A program made the position numbers and the translations under genes. The notes beneath the pieces were generated by a model. It searched no databases. It was not told the origin of the DNA and was given only the letters and a program-made list of their open reading frames with translations. A stretch of DNA of 64,000 bases from Sclerodactyla briareus (lineage: Eukaryota > Echinodermata > Holothuroidea > Dendrochirotida > Sclerodactylidae), in NCBI GenBank assembly GCA_026419785.1, contig JAODTK010003965.1, positions 243,099 through 307,098 on the forward strand, read 5' to 3'. Numbering within the stretch: position 1 is the stretch's first letter; the number at the start of each line of letters is the position of its first letter. Shown here one piece after another: positions 47,780-59,650 of the stretch.

Positions 47780-48970
47780 ACAACGGGTTCGTACATTACG
47801 CGGTATTTAACATATTGGACTTCATGGAAATGTTTAAGTGGTTTACAATCTTACCTTGAAAAATCGTGAGCAAAGTTGTACTTGTCAGTATCGACGGGAA
47901 GATCTCCACCACAGGCCTGTCAAACAAGGTGTTCCACAGGGATCTGTGCTCCGCCCTGTTTCGTTCGATTACACTCTGCCTATTCATCAAGCAGATAGTT
48001 CAGAGATAGCCGATTCATTACCATAAATATGCTGATATATCCCCGCCTCTATATATCCTACGTCCTCTAACCCAGCCAGCGTCCAGTGTGCAATTGAAAA
48101 CTTGCAAGATTGTATCACTGAATTAATGGTTGGATGTCCATAGAATTAATCTGAAACTGATGACTAAAACACAGACAAATAATCACCATAATGCTCAGTA
48201 TCCTCATCGTATTTATGGTACACATCCCATTGTTTAGATGGTTGTGTTATCACTACATCTAGCGTTGTAAAAAACCTTGGCGATTGTTCAGAACAAGCTG
48301 TCCAATTGTTCCACATAAATATCGAGGCGTTGTCAAGGGGTGCTCTACCACCTTCGCAACCATCGGAAGCTGAGGCGCTATTCTCGATTTTCCTCTACTG
48401 ACTGCAGCTGTATGGCGCATGCAAGTTTAGTCGTGTCTAGAATCGACTACTGCAGTGCTCTTCTGATGCGGTGTAGCCTCAGATAGATTCGGGCGCTACA
48501 GATATCCATACAAAGCTGCCCGTATTATTGCAAGAATTCCGATCTCTGTGTGACCATATTACGCCAATCCTTAAAGAGCTGCACTGGCTACCATTCGCCC
48601 GACTACAGTTCCGCATCCTTGTTTCTGTAGAAAGTGTCTCAACCACCTGGCTCCAAGCTATCTTCATATCTGTTGTCTCTCTATCAGCCTGGTCGTGCAC
48701 TAAATCGGAATTGATCATCTCTTCAGTGAAGAAAAGTCTCCTTAAGAGCTTGGGGATCATCTTTCTCTGTTAGTGCCCCACATGTGTGGAATAATATTCC
48801 ACAGCACATAGGGATTCCTCATCTTTACAGAGATTTTCGTAACTACTTAAAACCCATATGTTTGTAAGTTACTTACTAGCTTGTTGTTTTCTACTTTGTA
48901 AAGCGCTTAGATGCCGGTGGTTTAGGTCGCTGGAGATAGGCAACCGCTTCATTATTATTATTATTATATT
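47780..48970 (+). pseudogene. L2-like LINE, degraded, with tail
   Basis: Starts around KWFTSYL..NREQ-like text at 47830 (NREQSCTCQYRRE), then VKQGVPQGSVLRPVSF (47925), a later block with ITPILKELHWLPFARLQFRI (48550) and the C-terminal end. These are the palm-domain [10 protein letters not shown] and LHWLPV landmarks of L2/Daphne-like reverse transcriptase. Stops and frame changes are frequent (at least five). The tail at 48900-48968 has AAAGCGCTTAGATG, a CCGGTGG-rich bit and an ATT microsatellite (about 48951-48967). It cannot be active. Confidence 0.8.
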
Positions 48971-49189
48971 GTCACTTTACTGATCAAATATTTATGGCTA
49001 AATTGAATGGGGTTGGCTTCAATCCTAGTCCACCACCTGTTTACACGCCAAATTTTTTAAAATTTTGTCAGTAGGTCGGGGGGCAGTTATTTCGAACCAG
49101 TAGATACTCTGTAGATATACTGGTGTTGCTCTATTTATCTGCCTATATTCCTGTCAGGAGTGAAAACGCTTCACATTCTCTTCCTACTG

Positions 49190-49380
49190 TAATTGGCATC
49201 ATCCAGATTTTGCAATTTAGGCCCGGGCGAAGTGCCATTCCCGCGTCCTCGGAGGTAAAAAAGCCAAAACTTCCTGGGGGCGCTACGCGCCAACCAATAG
49301 TGGCGCTCCGCTCAGATAGTAGAGTGCAGTCCCATGCCCCCCCCCTCCCCCCCACTTCTCGAAACGGATTGACGCGCGCC
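49190..49380 (+). mobile_element. hAT-like fragment with the GCGCCAACCAATAGTGGCGC module
   Basis: Carries GGCGAAGTGCCATTCCCGCG, the CGCGCCAACCAATAGTGGCG palindrome-like module (49287-49306), CTCCGCTCAGATAG and a C run. It corresponds to the last 180 bp of the 46.6-kb element. Only this end part is preserved. Confidence 0.5.
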
Positions 49381-50129
49381 TGATTTGGCATCCAGAGATC
49401 TGTGAGGAAGAACGCCAGAGAGAATGAGCTAACCACAGTATTCGAAACTGTCTGCACAAGGACCGGGCCACAGCAACTGCCCAGTATGACCCTTATTATA
49501 TCAAGGCATGGGGGGGTCATTTGCGAAAGATGCCACCGCTCCTGGCATGGAAATCATTCATGATGTTCCAGTCGATGGTTCCTTTCAGCATTGGTAGCGC
49601 AGTACCAAGCTCCTTGCAGCCACCAAGCCGATGCAGTTTGCTCTTCTTTCCCGGCCAGGAAATGCGGCCGTTTTGAATGTGCATCATTGCTCTCAGCCTG
49701 ATATGATTGTACGTTCATGACGGAGAAGGAAGCATGTCAATACACTTACACATTAGTTATTCATACATGAACCCGTTGTTACGTTCAATTTATTCTTTCT
49801 CCAGACTGTTCTCAAAGATAAACACCGGTAATATATACGGCACTGTAATCATATCAGCGACCCATAATGAGAGGTTGTTATATTTTGTCGGGCCTAGACT
49901 GTATTGGGGCTGACGGGCAGAGGATCAATGTTGTCACTCTCTGTATGCGTTGGTTTATATATGTGTGAATATGTTAATGTGGAGAAGGAAAACCAAAACC
50001 CTTATATTTAGATTCATTTTAATATTTCAGTGTGAATGCAAAGATCATTTTTGTTCTCAGTGAAATTCACGAAAAGAGGCACTTTGTTTTAGCGATAGTG
50101 TGAGAATATATTAAAACAGTCTCTTCATT
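49381..50129. other. No recognised feature
   Basis: Nothing supported. Frames here are short and AT-rich. Confidence 0.3.
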
Positions 50130-50250
50130 GCTCCCGAGGGCATTTCGGCGATTGGAAAGTGTAAAACATCAAATTGCCGTGACGCTCCGCGCCAACCTAG
50201 GCTGGCGCCGGCTTAGATACTGACCCGCGTCCCCCGGGTTTTGACTAATC
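50130..50250 (+). mobile_element. hAT-like fragment with GCGCCAACCTAGGCTGGCGCC module
   Basis: CTCCCGAGGGCATTTCGGCG at about 50132 is followed by CGCTCCGCGCCAACCTAGGC and TGGCGCCGGCTTAGATAC. This is another copy of the module, with no complete element attached. Confidence 0.45.
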
Positions 50251-51419
50251 TGCATACGCGCCTGCTTATAGCCCGTAGTGCAGAGTAGGAGAACAAGTTA
50301 TGTTCAACTCTGTTCCAAGCAACCATCATTAACTGTTTTCCAACATCGTATGATATAATTCTCTCTATTTTACCGGCCAGAAACATATTTGAAACCTATT
50401 TGCCTGTTCAAACCAATGACGTTAAAGTCATGCAATTAAATCTCCAAAAACCTGTCAATTGTAAAGTTTTAATAGTATTTCAGGTGCTATCGTTGACATT
50501 TAGAAACAATGGTTTCAGAAATTTAACAACGGTGTTAGGTTTAAACACTAGCGTCGGTGTTTGATAACTAATAATAATCTAACTACTAGTAATACACGGT
50601 TCTTATACCGAGCATATACACACTAAACGGAAAGAGGTGCAATGATTGTAATAAAACCACGCACCCGCCCGCCCGGTGATGGAACGGGTCATCCGCGTTG
50701 TCCGCGTGCTCGTCCGCCGACCACATGCATGGAAGCACGTACGGCTTTATAGTGTTTTTGCCCGGCTGCAGCGTAGAACATTGCCCACTCCACTTAATGA
50801 CCGTTGATCTAGAAATCCATAAGGGGGCGATCCCGGGTGTGGACCATTAGACTCTTTTGCAAGATTGATGCCATCAAGATTAATCCCTCCTCCGACGTAT
50901 TAAACCAGGTATTGAGGACACCGGTATTGGTTATATGGATAGATTCGACAACCATTAGGGTATTGAAACTAGTATGGCGCATGGGCCGTCAATCCGGCGG
51001 GACGGGGGGGGGTGATGTGTCCTCCCCACATTTGGCGATGCTCCCATCGACTTTCACTTTTCACACAGTAATTTGGGGCGGCCGAGGTCTGCCCCCCACC
51101 TTTGGTTCGCCCCACCCCAACTCTGAAGTGAGTGACGCCTTATGTATCGGGGCGAATGCAGGCCACCAAGTGCCCTCAGAGCATTAAAGGTCTGCGCTAA
51201 GAATAATTCTCAATGCCATTTCAACGGAGGTCTGAAGTCCTTTTTGCAATCTAAAACTGGTCCCTCTGAAGCTAATGAAGATTGGTGATGGTGTACCAAA
51301 ATATGGGCTTGGTTGCAACTCCAGACTTATAGATATGTTTGGTTCATGGGAGATGTTAGGCCTACATGGTCACTCCCTGCCGTCTACCTTCAAAATAACT
51401 TGTTTCTGAGGGTGGGAAA
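50251..51419. other. No recognised feature
   Basis: Mixed sequence with a 116-codon frame (50837-51187) crossing a GC-rich stretch. I see no domain. Confidence 0.3.
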
Positions 51420-51725
51420 AACCCAGTGGGCAGCCAAAGATTAAGAATGGAACGAGCTACCGATGGTATGCAAAGCGCCAAATCCTTAGTACTTGTAAAC
51501 GACGTGCAAGAGTTTATAGGAGGTTTTATTTTCACTGGAATTATTACCAGTTAATTTTTGTACGTGTTTTTATATTCATAATTGTTTTTTTTTTTTTTTC
51601 TACGTCATCTATGTTCCTTAAGTTTCTTTTACAATTATAATTGTTCTTTTTACAAGGGCCTCGGGTGACATTAGCGTTAAGCTAGCCGAGTTCTTCCCCT
51701 TTAATGTTCAATAAAAATTAAAATA
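51420..51725 (+). pseudogene. Possible LINE 3' end
   Basis: WNELPMVCKAP (about 51450-51483) resembles the WN.LP..VV.A.SLN.FK end of LINE ORF2. It is followed by an untranslated part with CCTCGGGTGACATTAGCG, AATGTTCAATAAAAATTAAA and an A-rich end. The match is short, so a chance frame is possible. Confidence 0.35.
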
Positions 51726-51939
51726 AATAAAAGCGTTAAAGATGCCCAAGCACGACAGCAGACACAATTACTCATCCAAGTTTGGTCCACTATCTATCAA
51801 TACGGAAACACTGGGGGGACAAAAAGGCAACTGCAACAAAAGTCGAATCTATTACGCCCTTTTAATGCCCTTTGACCTTGGTGCACCAGCAGTCACTGGT
51901 CACTATACTAGTAACATAATACCTAGTTGACATAATCAA

Positions 51940-52330
51940 GAATGAACCTTACCAATGTGGGCCAAAAGTAGGAAATTATGGCATATTAGCATTTTGCGCA
52001 TGATTGGCATATATAGCCCCTTTGATGACCTTGGACCTTGACTTCGCATGGTCAGTTGCCCCAGTTTCAATAAGATCTCTGTAAACATCAAAAGCAGAGA
52101 GCACAGCAGTCAGTGATAACTGTAACTAAGTTTGGTCAGCATCCAGAATGAATGAAGCCGAGAATGCCACAACGACACTGAACACATGGACCGAGGTGTC
52201 TCTCAATGACTTTGACTGATCTTCACATGGTAAAATATGTCCCAGAGTAACATGAACGTTGTGTCCAGGTAGCGGACATCCATCAAAGAATGAATGCTTG
52301 GGGGCCAAAAAGAATATTTTCACAACATTT
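51940..52330. repeat. Diverged repeat related to the retroelement-like 3' ends
   Basis: CATCCATCAAAGAATGAATG, GCTTGGGGGCCAAAAAGAAT and CTAAGTTTGGTCAGCATCCA resemble text at 40.9 and 57.5 kb. Likely a fragment of the same 3' untranslated family without its coding part. Confidence 0.45.
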
Positions 52331-52347
52331 TACTGTTATAAACTGTG

Positions 52348-53371
52348 CAATCGTGGCTGCAGCGGGAGGGGGGGGGAGGGTGGCAGGGGGCCCATGATCT
52401 CCCGTCGGGCCGGAGCCTGCCCCCTTCCGTCGGGGTATTTTTCCAATTCGTAGGGCGTTGACCCGAGTGGGTACGCTAAAATACACACCCGACAAGGGCA
52501 TTGCCCCGACAGTTATAATATCCAAACATTCTTTGTAGACGAAAATCCAACATTAAAGTGAAACATCTTCGGCGATTCGGAGGAAACCTCACTTTAGTCA
52601 AGATCAGCGGATCCATCTTCCTATCTTCCTACAGCTATGATACGATCGTGGCAAAGGCTCCACAAGTCTAATGAATATCAAAATCCTGCAAGCGATTAAG
52701 GTTACAACTCGTTGGGGGGATGATGTTTGCAGGTCGTACCACGTGTTAACCCTTTGCCATAGTGTTGATTGATGTGACATCACGTCCAGGGGCATAAAAT
52801 ATGGCCGGGTGCGGGTGTTGACACACCCTGAGGGCAATAGAAATTCGGGGGGTTTGCCCCTTTGAAAAAAAGCGGCCAAAAAGGACCCCGAAGATGGTGT
52901 TCGTGAACGAAGAATGCCATAAAAAAACAAACTGTAACCAAAGTAGATCGTTGTACGGAAGCCACTACGAAAAGCAAGATTGTACCTACCCCCCCCCCCC
53001 CCACACCAACCCCCCAACCCCACCACCACCTAGAAAGAATCTTTCCAGTACAAAAGTTCACACCCTTTTGGAAGAAATCGTGCACGCTCATGCGCACGTC
53101 GCAAAAACTAACTCCCAGAGTGCCCAAGTCCAAATGAACCGACCCTTTTTTACTGAGAGCGCCTAGCTGGAATTGAGTGGGAGCCACTGAGAGTGAAATG
53201 CCCTCCACATGTTTATTTTATTTTGGTGTTATTTTTCCCGCAGAAAAGAGAGAAAAAAAACATAACAAATGCAGGTTTCGACCTTGGGGGTAGGGTGCAT
53301 GAGGCTCGCGGGGAACTTGGACCCCGTCGGGAACCTTGGACCCCCCGTCGGGGAATCTGGCGCCACCACTG
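52348..53371 (+). mobile_element. hAT-like element of the window-start family, longer copy
   Basis: The right terminus is TCTGGCGCCACCACTG (to 53371), with the G/C-rich inner part of the window-start family (GGGTAGGGTGCATGAGG, CGTCGGGAACC). The probable left end is CAATCGTGGCTGCAG near 52348. Text around 52479 (GTGGGTACGCTAAAAT) and 52570 matches the copy at 55.1-55.8 kb. The flanks do not form a target duplication, so the left boundary is uncertain. Confidence 0.5.
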
Positions 53372-53379
53372 CCATAAGG

Positions 53380-53660
53380 CACAAGCATGAATTGCATCAA
53401 AACTCTGTGTACAAGCAAGCTGAGAGCAGCACCACTCAAGGACATTATGTTTCAGGAAATTATGCACTCGTGGGCGGACACTACATGTCGTTTGCAAACA
53501 TGGCATATTGCACCCCTTCAATGCCGTGTATCTGACTTTTTTGAGGTCCCAAAAAAAAAAAAAAACAAGATTCAAAATTCAAATGACATTGTGTCCAAGC
53601 TTGGTCAACACACGTCAAAGACTTTAGCGAAACGACAGACCAAAGGAGGCAAATGTTCAC
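53380..53660. repeat. Diverged repeat related to 57440-57870
   Basis: CTGTGTACAAGCAAGCTGAG, CACCACTCAAGGACATT and TTGTGTCCAAGCTTGGTCAAC recur at 57.5 kb in the same order (TGTGTACAAGCTGAAAGAG, CACCACCAAGGAACATT). Confidence 0.5.
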
Positions 53661-53759
53661 ATCCAACGATAGACCAATCGGGGAACAGGAAAGGAATTTA
53701 AACCCCACCCCACAAAAAAAATGGCCTATGGGCCTTCATTAATAATGAGGGACTTGGTA

Positions 53760-54335
53760 GTAGAGCGTCTAATGCAATGAAAGCCTCTAGCGCTGTACCA
53801 GACCTAAAAAGAAATATTCGAGAAGAATCAGCCAGACAGAAAAGGGCTGATGTGGAAAAGAAAGAGTTTAGCGAGACTGAAAATGTAGGACAGTCGGTTG
53901 CGAGCCAGACGGACAGTCAGAAAGGGCATGCCATCAAAAGTGAGGAAAAAGCAGCAGATCAATAATACTGAAGAGAGACACTTAACAGTATAAATGCAAT
54001 GGGTCCAAGGACAGATCCTGAGGACACCACAATAACAGAATGGTGGGCGAGACAATAGTATTCTCAATAACAACAGACGTGTTCGGCCAGCAAGTTCGGC
54101 TAGCAAAAACACTCAAGTACCTGACCAGTATACCGTATTTTATAGTGAGGAGAGGATGTGGTCTATAGTATCGAACGCGGCACTGAAAATCAAGTAGCAC
54201 CAAGAAAGATGCAATTGCGCTATCAAGCGCAGATAGGACGCAATTTGAACACGACGCAGCTTGTGCAGTTCCATATCGTGCGTGGAAATGACGGTAAGCC
54301 GACTACAATTTGTAGCTTATCGACAACCATCTTAG
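53760..54335 (-). pseudogene. L2-like LINE reverse-transcriptase fragment
   Basis: On the reverse strand about 54220-54120 reads LLDFSAAFDTIDH, the typical catalytic-region landmark of L2/Daphne-like reverse transcriptases. This is followed by LAGRT, VVIENTI and, in a different frame, WCPQDLSLDP, which corresponds to [10 protein letters not shown]. Parts lie in different frames, so at least three breaks are present. The C-terminal part and tail are missing. Confidence 0.7.
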
Positions 54336-55111
54336 ATTAACCGTCCCAAAGAAAGGAGATTGATTTTTTTTTTTTTTCATCGGGCGTTAGTTGGCAAAGC
54401 TATCGGCATCCAAACCTGGCGTCTAAGAAGAGGAGCAGCGAAGTAGTGACATGGAATGCTTCAGCCGCTGAGGAGAAAAAACGGGAGGCCAAGGCTGCGC
54501 GGCCACTCGCGGTCAAGACGACGTCGCTATCTCTTGGACTGTCAAGGAGCAGATACAGAATACCATGGTGTGGCAGGCCGATCATGGGGGGTGGGGGACT
54601 CTGCGCCCCATATATTTTGTTGGGGGAAGATGCATCTCCCCCCCCCCGATATTGGAGCCGACTGCTATTCGCTGACACTGGATCCGACATACGCGCGCGG
54701 GATTTCATTTGCCGGTAGTGTGTTTCAGAATATGATGTGCCTTGTGCAGAAATATAGTTTCACTAACCAAAAAAATGCCTGAAATTTACTCTGGGTTGTT
54801 CCAATATCAATGCGGAGAAGGGTTCTCCGTCGATCCCTATCGGTTGCATAAGAATGACTTTACCAGCTTGGTGTGTGACTCCTTCATTGGACAATGTCGA
54901 TTCCTGCTAAGGGACAGTGGTCAGATAAACGAAAAAACCAACAGAGAAAATCGTATTCGAGGTGAAGGGAGTTGAGGCGACGGTGGTAGGTCTACCCCTG
55001 GGCGGGATCTTTTTTTTATTCATGGGTGCGACCACTTGTCGAAAGCCGGGTGCACGGAGCACTACCATCAAATGAGGGCACATAGTGCAGCGTCAAAAAA
55101 ATGCGGCAGGG
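54336..55111. other. No recognised feature
   Basis: A pair of overlapping ~90-108-codon frames (54446-54782) and a reverse one cover a GC-rich patch. No domain was seen. Confidence 0.3.
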
Positions 55112-55779
55112 CAAGGGTGGCGCTAGCAGGGGGCAGGGTGAATCCCCTCGGCCCCCGGGGAATTTGTCCCATCTCGTCGGGGGGTCCGGGGAGTGTACGC
55201 TAAAATGAAAACCCCGAGCGGACCTATTGCTGGTAGCAAATTTCCAAACCTTTTAGAGAAAATTCCTATATCAAAGCCTAACATTTTCGGAGCGCTTCGC
55301 GCGCCGCATATCTTTCATAGTATTCCCGAATGCCTCGCTCAAGTTTAAGATCATCGTATCCATCCTCCCATCTTAGTGAAGACTGACAATGTGCAATATG
55401 GATAGGACAACAAGTCCGATGCATATCTTCGAAATGTCCCTGCAAAGAGGTTAATGGTACAATTATGTTTAGGAGAATGAGCGCTTGCCGTCTATACTAC
55501 CACTTTTCGGCTTTGTTAAGTGCATGTGTGCTCTCTCAACGCAAATACTCCCACTCTCCCAGTGCCCAGGGCATTTCCTGTACAGTCTAGGGAATTACCT
55601 GAACCCTATCCGACTAAGAGCGCTGATTCAGGGGGATGCCACTGAGAGTAAGCAATGGTCCTCCACAAGTGGTTTTTTTTTCCTTTGAGAGAAAAGTAGG
55701 GTAGGGTGAGCTCCGTCGGGGAACTGGAACCAGTTGGGGAACTCGAACCCCCGTCGTAGGACTCCTGGCGCCACCACTG
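55112..55779 (+). mobile_element. hAT-like element with near-perfect target duplication
   Basis: The left terminus CAAGGGTGGCGCTAGC and the right terminus CTGGCGCCACCACTG are imperfect inverted repeats. The left flank CGGCAGGG and right flank CGGCCAGGG differ by one base, an almost perfect ~8-bp target duplication. Interior text (GTACGCTAAAATGAAAAC, the CTCCACAAGTGG block and the CGTCGGGGAACT stretch) matches the 52.3-53.4-kb copy and the window-start family. At 668 bp it is a deletion derivative with no transposase. Confidence 0.7.
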
Positions 55780-57439
55780 CGGCCAGGGGAACGCCACAAA
55801 TAGCGTGTTCAAAAAGACATGAATAAAATTAAAGTGAAGAAAAGTCCAAATAATGCCTGGATTTTTAGTCCGGAGAGCGGCGTGGAATGTTTGTGGTCGA
55901 ATGTAATTCCTGCAAAACCTCGCGCTCGCGAGAACGCATAATTGTTGACATTGCCCATTTCCATTGCACTTTTCATGACTGTAACCTCACCTGCATCGAT
56001 TTAGAATTGTCACAGCACCCAACGGCAAAAGCTTGAAATTTATCCCTAAGAAGATGAGTTTTTGGAGAAACTTCTCTCAAATAAAAATTGTTATAATTTA
56101 GGAATGTACTTATTGTCCCACAAGGCAACGGGAAGTGCCGCTTCTGCATCTTAAGTGGGACTGTCAAACGCAAATTTTTCTAGTTAGCTACGTGCCAACC
56201 AATAGTGGCGCTCCGCGTAGATATGTATTCATCTTGTCAGCCCCCCCCCCGAAACGCCAACACAAATCGCCGCCCTTGACCATGGTGCATGCAGAGAAAG
56301 AAGAAATAAACAGTCATAAGCAGAGCGGAGCAGGTATCAAGTGCACTAGCCAGGATGTTATGGCAGCACTAAGCAAGGAATCAAGCCCCCTAGGTCACAA
56401 AGCCAATGGGCGTAGGAACCCGGACTAATCTAGGGGGCTGTAGGAGTTTACCCGAAAAATATACTGTTAATACTGCTCATGTGGCCCGAAAAAACATCAG
56501 CGCACTGCCCGATTTTTTGGCATGAAATATTTGGCTGGGGGGGGGGGAGGCTGCCAGCCCCCACAAAAGTCATCTGCTGATATTATGAAGAGCACGGGGT
56601 GTTATTGGCTTGGAGCATGACCTTGGGAAGGACCAGATGTTACAGACGACACTGAATTGCACAGTTGGCTGATTGAAAAGCCATGGGTATGTGAGATAAA
56701 ATAAAATAAAAGCTAGTTGTCCTCCATGTAGCAGAAGTCGATCTAGGGTGTGATTGCAAGTATGCGTGGGCTCAAACGAAATGTTGCTTAAAGGTTGTAA
56801 GTATCAAATAAATTGAAACCGTAGCAGAATCACGGTGTCATTCACTCATCAAAGAATATTGAAATTGAATCCCCTTTCAGTAACAGTTGGGTAGTCTGAC
56901 GCCAAAATTTCAAGGAGGAAGAAAAATCATCAAAAGAACATGAGGACGTAAGATTATTCCTATGGTTTGGGGAGGTCTGTAAAGAACAATAAGATGAAAA
57001 GAGTGTGACAGGAGGAAGAGCTTTTGGTTACATGCATTAAATATTCAAAGGAATTGAACATAATATGTCGCTTTGACATAACATGGAGACCATCACGAAA
57101 TCAGAAGAGCAATACACCACCTCTACCAGCACCACGAGAGAAGGAGAATTATATAGGTAGGCAAAGTGTTTTGAAAAGTAGGCCAGGAAATGTCACTTAG
57201 GTCGCCCGTCAGCCAGTTTCAGTAATGGTACAACCTCAATTTGGGCACTACTAACAAAGTCATATAAGAAAGAACACTTGTTTTTGGCACACGAATGGAT
57301 AGAGTATTCAGTGCAAAGGCGAACTGTGGACGCAGGGTTGGTGCCAGGTTTGAAAGCTCACTGGAGATATAGAAATGAAATTATTTGCATTGATGCTAGA
57401 ACCCCCCCCCCCTCCCCCGTCAAATTGGCCCCAAAAACA
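55780..57439. other. Mostly no recognised feature; one hAT-like module
   Basis: At 56189-56224 the TACGTGCCAACCAATAGTGG/CGCTCCGCGTAGAT module recurs next to a C run. Elsewhere nothing was supported; a G run lies near 56539 and a C run near 57402. Confidence 0.35.
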
Positions 57440-57870
57440 CCAAGGTAAAATGGGCTTTTGACCCTGACCTTCACAGAACAAAGATGACCCAGGGATTATT
57501 GAACGTTGTGCCCAAGTTTAGCCAACATCCATTAAGAAGACTGCTTGGGAGTCTATATACATCTTCTCGCCAATTTACTGTTTTCACTGTACTGGAACTA
57601 TATGCATGCATAAGAAAAATATGTGTACAAGCTGAAAGAGCCACACCACCAAGGAACATTGCAAGATTCCGAGAAAAATCCAATGACACTGTACAGTTGT
57701 AGGGAGGAGATACATTTCTAAATTTGCGACAATGCCTATTGTGCCACCTGTAATGACCTGTGACCTGATCCTTTTTGAGATCAATGATTTCACGGGGCAT
57801 GGAAAATTGGTTTGGGGGGGTCCAGTTTGGTCGACACCCGTCAAAGACTTAGCGAACACAGGCCAGAGGG
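57440..57870. repeat. Retroelement-like 3' repeat, second copy
   Basis: ACGTTGTGCCCAAGTTTAGC, CATCCATTAAGAAGAC and GCTTGGGAGTCTATATAC recur, in altered form, at 40.9, 52.1 and 53.4 kb. Related to, but without, the GATA tract and hairpin. Confidence 0.5.
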
Positions 57871-57889
57871 AGCAATACATCAATTTCCA

Positions 57890-58020
57890 GGGGAGGGAAG
57901 GGGGGGGGGGGTGTGAACTATTAGAGAAACGACACGATTTTCGTGAGACCGATTTTTATTATCAGGGATTGTACCAGAGGCGGGCCATGCGCTCGTGGAG
58001 GGGCTATGGTAACGGACTGG
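57890..58020 (-). repeat. Dispersed end sequence, inverted partner of 62375-62500
   Basis: Reverse strand: CCTCCACGAGCGCATGG, GCCTCTGGTACAATC, TAATAAAAATCGGTCTCACG and a C run. The forward strand near 62383-62475 has ACGGCGCGCCTATGGTACAA, AATAAGAATCGGGTTCTCACG and CCCCCTCCC. Probably the end of a transposon family. Confidence 0.55.
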
Positions 58021-58091
58021 GGCACGTTTTTTTGTTTGTGATCATTGTTGATATTTTGAAACGTATGGAACGCCAAAAGGGCAATGAGTTT

Positions 58092-58188
58092 TGTGTTGTC
58101 TTCGGTGTCGTGGTTGTCTTTTGGCGTTGTTATCGTCTTTTGGCGTCGTTTTCGTTCTTTGGCGTTGTTGTTGTTGTTGGCGTTGTTC
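58092..58188 (-). repeat. Minisatellite CAACGCCAAAAGAC, reverse-oriented cluster
   Basis: Forward-strand GTCTTTTGGCGTTGTTATC and GTCTTTTGGCGTCGTTTTC are the inverse of the units at 58917-59118. About five units. Long apparent frames crossing it on both strands (to 155 codons) are due to the repeat. Confidence 0.75.
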
Positions 58189-58474
58189 AGGTGACGTGAT
58201 GCAGTCATCAGTCGCACAAGGGCTTTGACATGGATGGGGAGAAACACTGAATAGATTCCGCGGAAGATATATTTGGTCATAAATATTTCACAGAAGAATT
58301 CGATACTTTCACACACCGAAAATGATAATTTACCGAAAAAGAATGATGCATATTGCATTCGAAAGACTACAAATGAACGAAGCAACTGTTATAGCTATGC
58401 GCAGGCGTATTGCGGCTTGTTTGGTTATCGTAGCACGAGTCGGAAAAAATATGAATCCTTCAAATAGGGAAATG

Positions 58475-58840
58475 AAAAAGAGTATCCATCTAACCGTATG
58501 CCAAAACTTGGTTGGACGTTGTCTAAAACAATTCCAAATCAGATAAATACATCAATTTTCCAGCAGGCATGGCCGTGTCCCGTAAATTAGTAAAAAGAGA
58601 GAAAGAAGTCCGATGCGCCAAGCAACGTTGACCCGTCGCACCGCCCAACTCAGATGGAATAGTTCCCGTCATGATACAGCTCGACAGCGAGCGGGACGAC
58701 GTCGCACAGTCGCTATTGTTTAGGCAAAATCACCGATTGGTTGAAAGGGTCATACTACACATATGAGTGAATGAGGCTGATACAAGGTGTGAAATAAGTC
58801 AAACGCCGGCTCAACAGGCTAGTCGAGCGCAAGCGCATAG
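58475..58840 (+). repeat. Dispersed repeat, inverted partner of 21187-21510
   Basis: Contains TGCCAAAACTTGGTTGGACG, AATTTTCCAGCAGGCATGGC, AAAATCACCGATTGGTTGAA and CTCAACAGGCTAGTC, matching the 21.2-kb copy on the other strand. It lies between the two inverted minisatellite clusters. Confidence 0.65.
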
Positions 58841-58916
58841 CCCAAGACCATGTTGTGTTCCCGCGATAGCTGGGGACTGATTAAATAATTTGAAGTTCGC
58901 CATCAGTCATGCTAAG

Positions 58917-59118
58917 ACAACAACGCCAGAAGACGACAAACAACGCCAAAAGACAATTAACAACGCCAAAAGACAAAACAGCCTAAAGACAAACAACGCC
59001 AAAAGACAACACAGCACTAAAGACAACAAACAGCGCTAAAAGACAAACAACGCCAATAGACCAACAAACAACGCCAAAAGACGACAAACAACGCCAAAAG
59101 ACCAAAACGATAAAGAAG
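58917..59118 (+). repeat. Minisatellite AACAACGCCAAAAGAC, forward cluster
   Basis: About nine to ten imperfect 17-23-bp units with consensus AACAACGCCAAAAGACGACA. Changes such as GCGCTAAAAGAC occur. With the cluster at 58.1 kb it forms an inverted pair separated by about 730 bp. Confidence 0.85.
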
Positions 59119-59304
59119 ACAACAGCAAACTATTGCCCTTTGGCGTCCATGTACGCAGAAGAAAAAAGCCTTGGTGGATCTCTGGTTAGATTGGTGGAAG
59201 CACATAAAAGCGGTCATGGATCAATATTTGCACGAATTTAAGTTATCTCGATTTCGATCAGCTGGCCTAAAGTTGTTTATTTTAGTGTAGGCCTACTTGA
59301 GCAA

Positions 59305-59319
59305 CTGAATGGAAAATAT

Positions 59320-59358
<39 letters not shown>

Positions 59359-59360
59359 CT
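59305..59360. repeat. (TTTA)n microsatellite
   Basis: About 12 TTTA units ending in TTTACTTAC. Confidence 0.95.
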
Positions 59361-59379
59361 TACCCACAATCGATGCGTT

Positions 59380-59650
59380 TCTCATGGGCAAGACGGACAA
59401 TAGCTAATGTACTTTCTGTGAGACAGATGAAGAGACTATGGATCATTTATTTTGGGGTTGAAGAGTCACTCTAGTTTATTTTAGATACCGAAATGTTACT
59501 ACTTCAGAGCAAGTTTTCTTCTCGAAAGGGAATTACTTACTTTTGTTAGTGGAGTGCAACATCCATAAATTTTTTAAAACTCGACACATGAAGAATATGC
59601 GAGGATTTCTCCTAAATAAAAATCGCAGTGAAGATTGAAACAGTGATAAG
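59380..59650 (+). pseudogene. LINE remnant: zinc-ribbon-like C-terminal part
   Basis: Translation gives CTFCETDEETMDHLFWG followed by YFRYRNVTTSEQVFF. The CxxC...E(T/S)..HL(F/L)W spacing is typical of the zinc-ribbon region after the reverse transcriptase of L1/Tx1-like LINEs. It is short, contains stops, and has no polymerase part attached. Confidence 0.5.

Noticed and set aside
52604-53208. Two ~140-codon reverse frames
   Set aside because: They lie within the hAT-like element and cross a C run; no transposase motif.
57732-58385. Overlapping 154-155-codon frames on both strands
   Set aside because: They run through the GTCTTTTGGCGTTGTT minisatellite; open frames there reflect the repeat.
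58917-59118. CRISPR array
   Set aside because: Units are directly adjacent without unique spacers, and the genome is eukaryotic; a minisatellite explains it.
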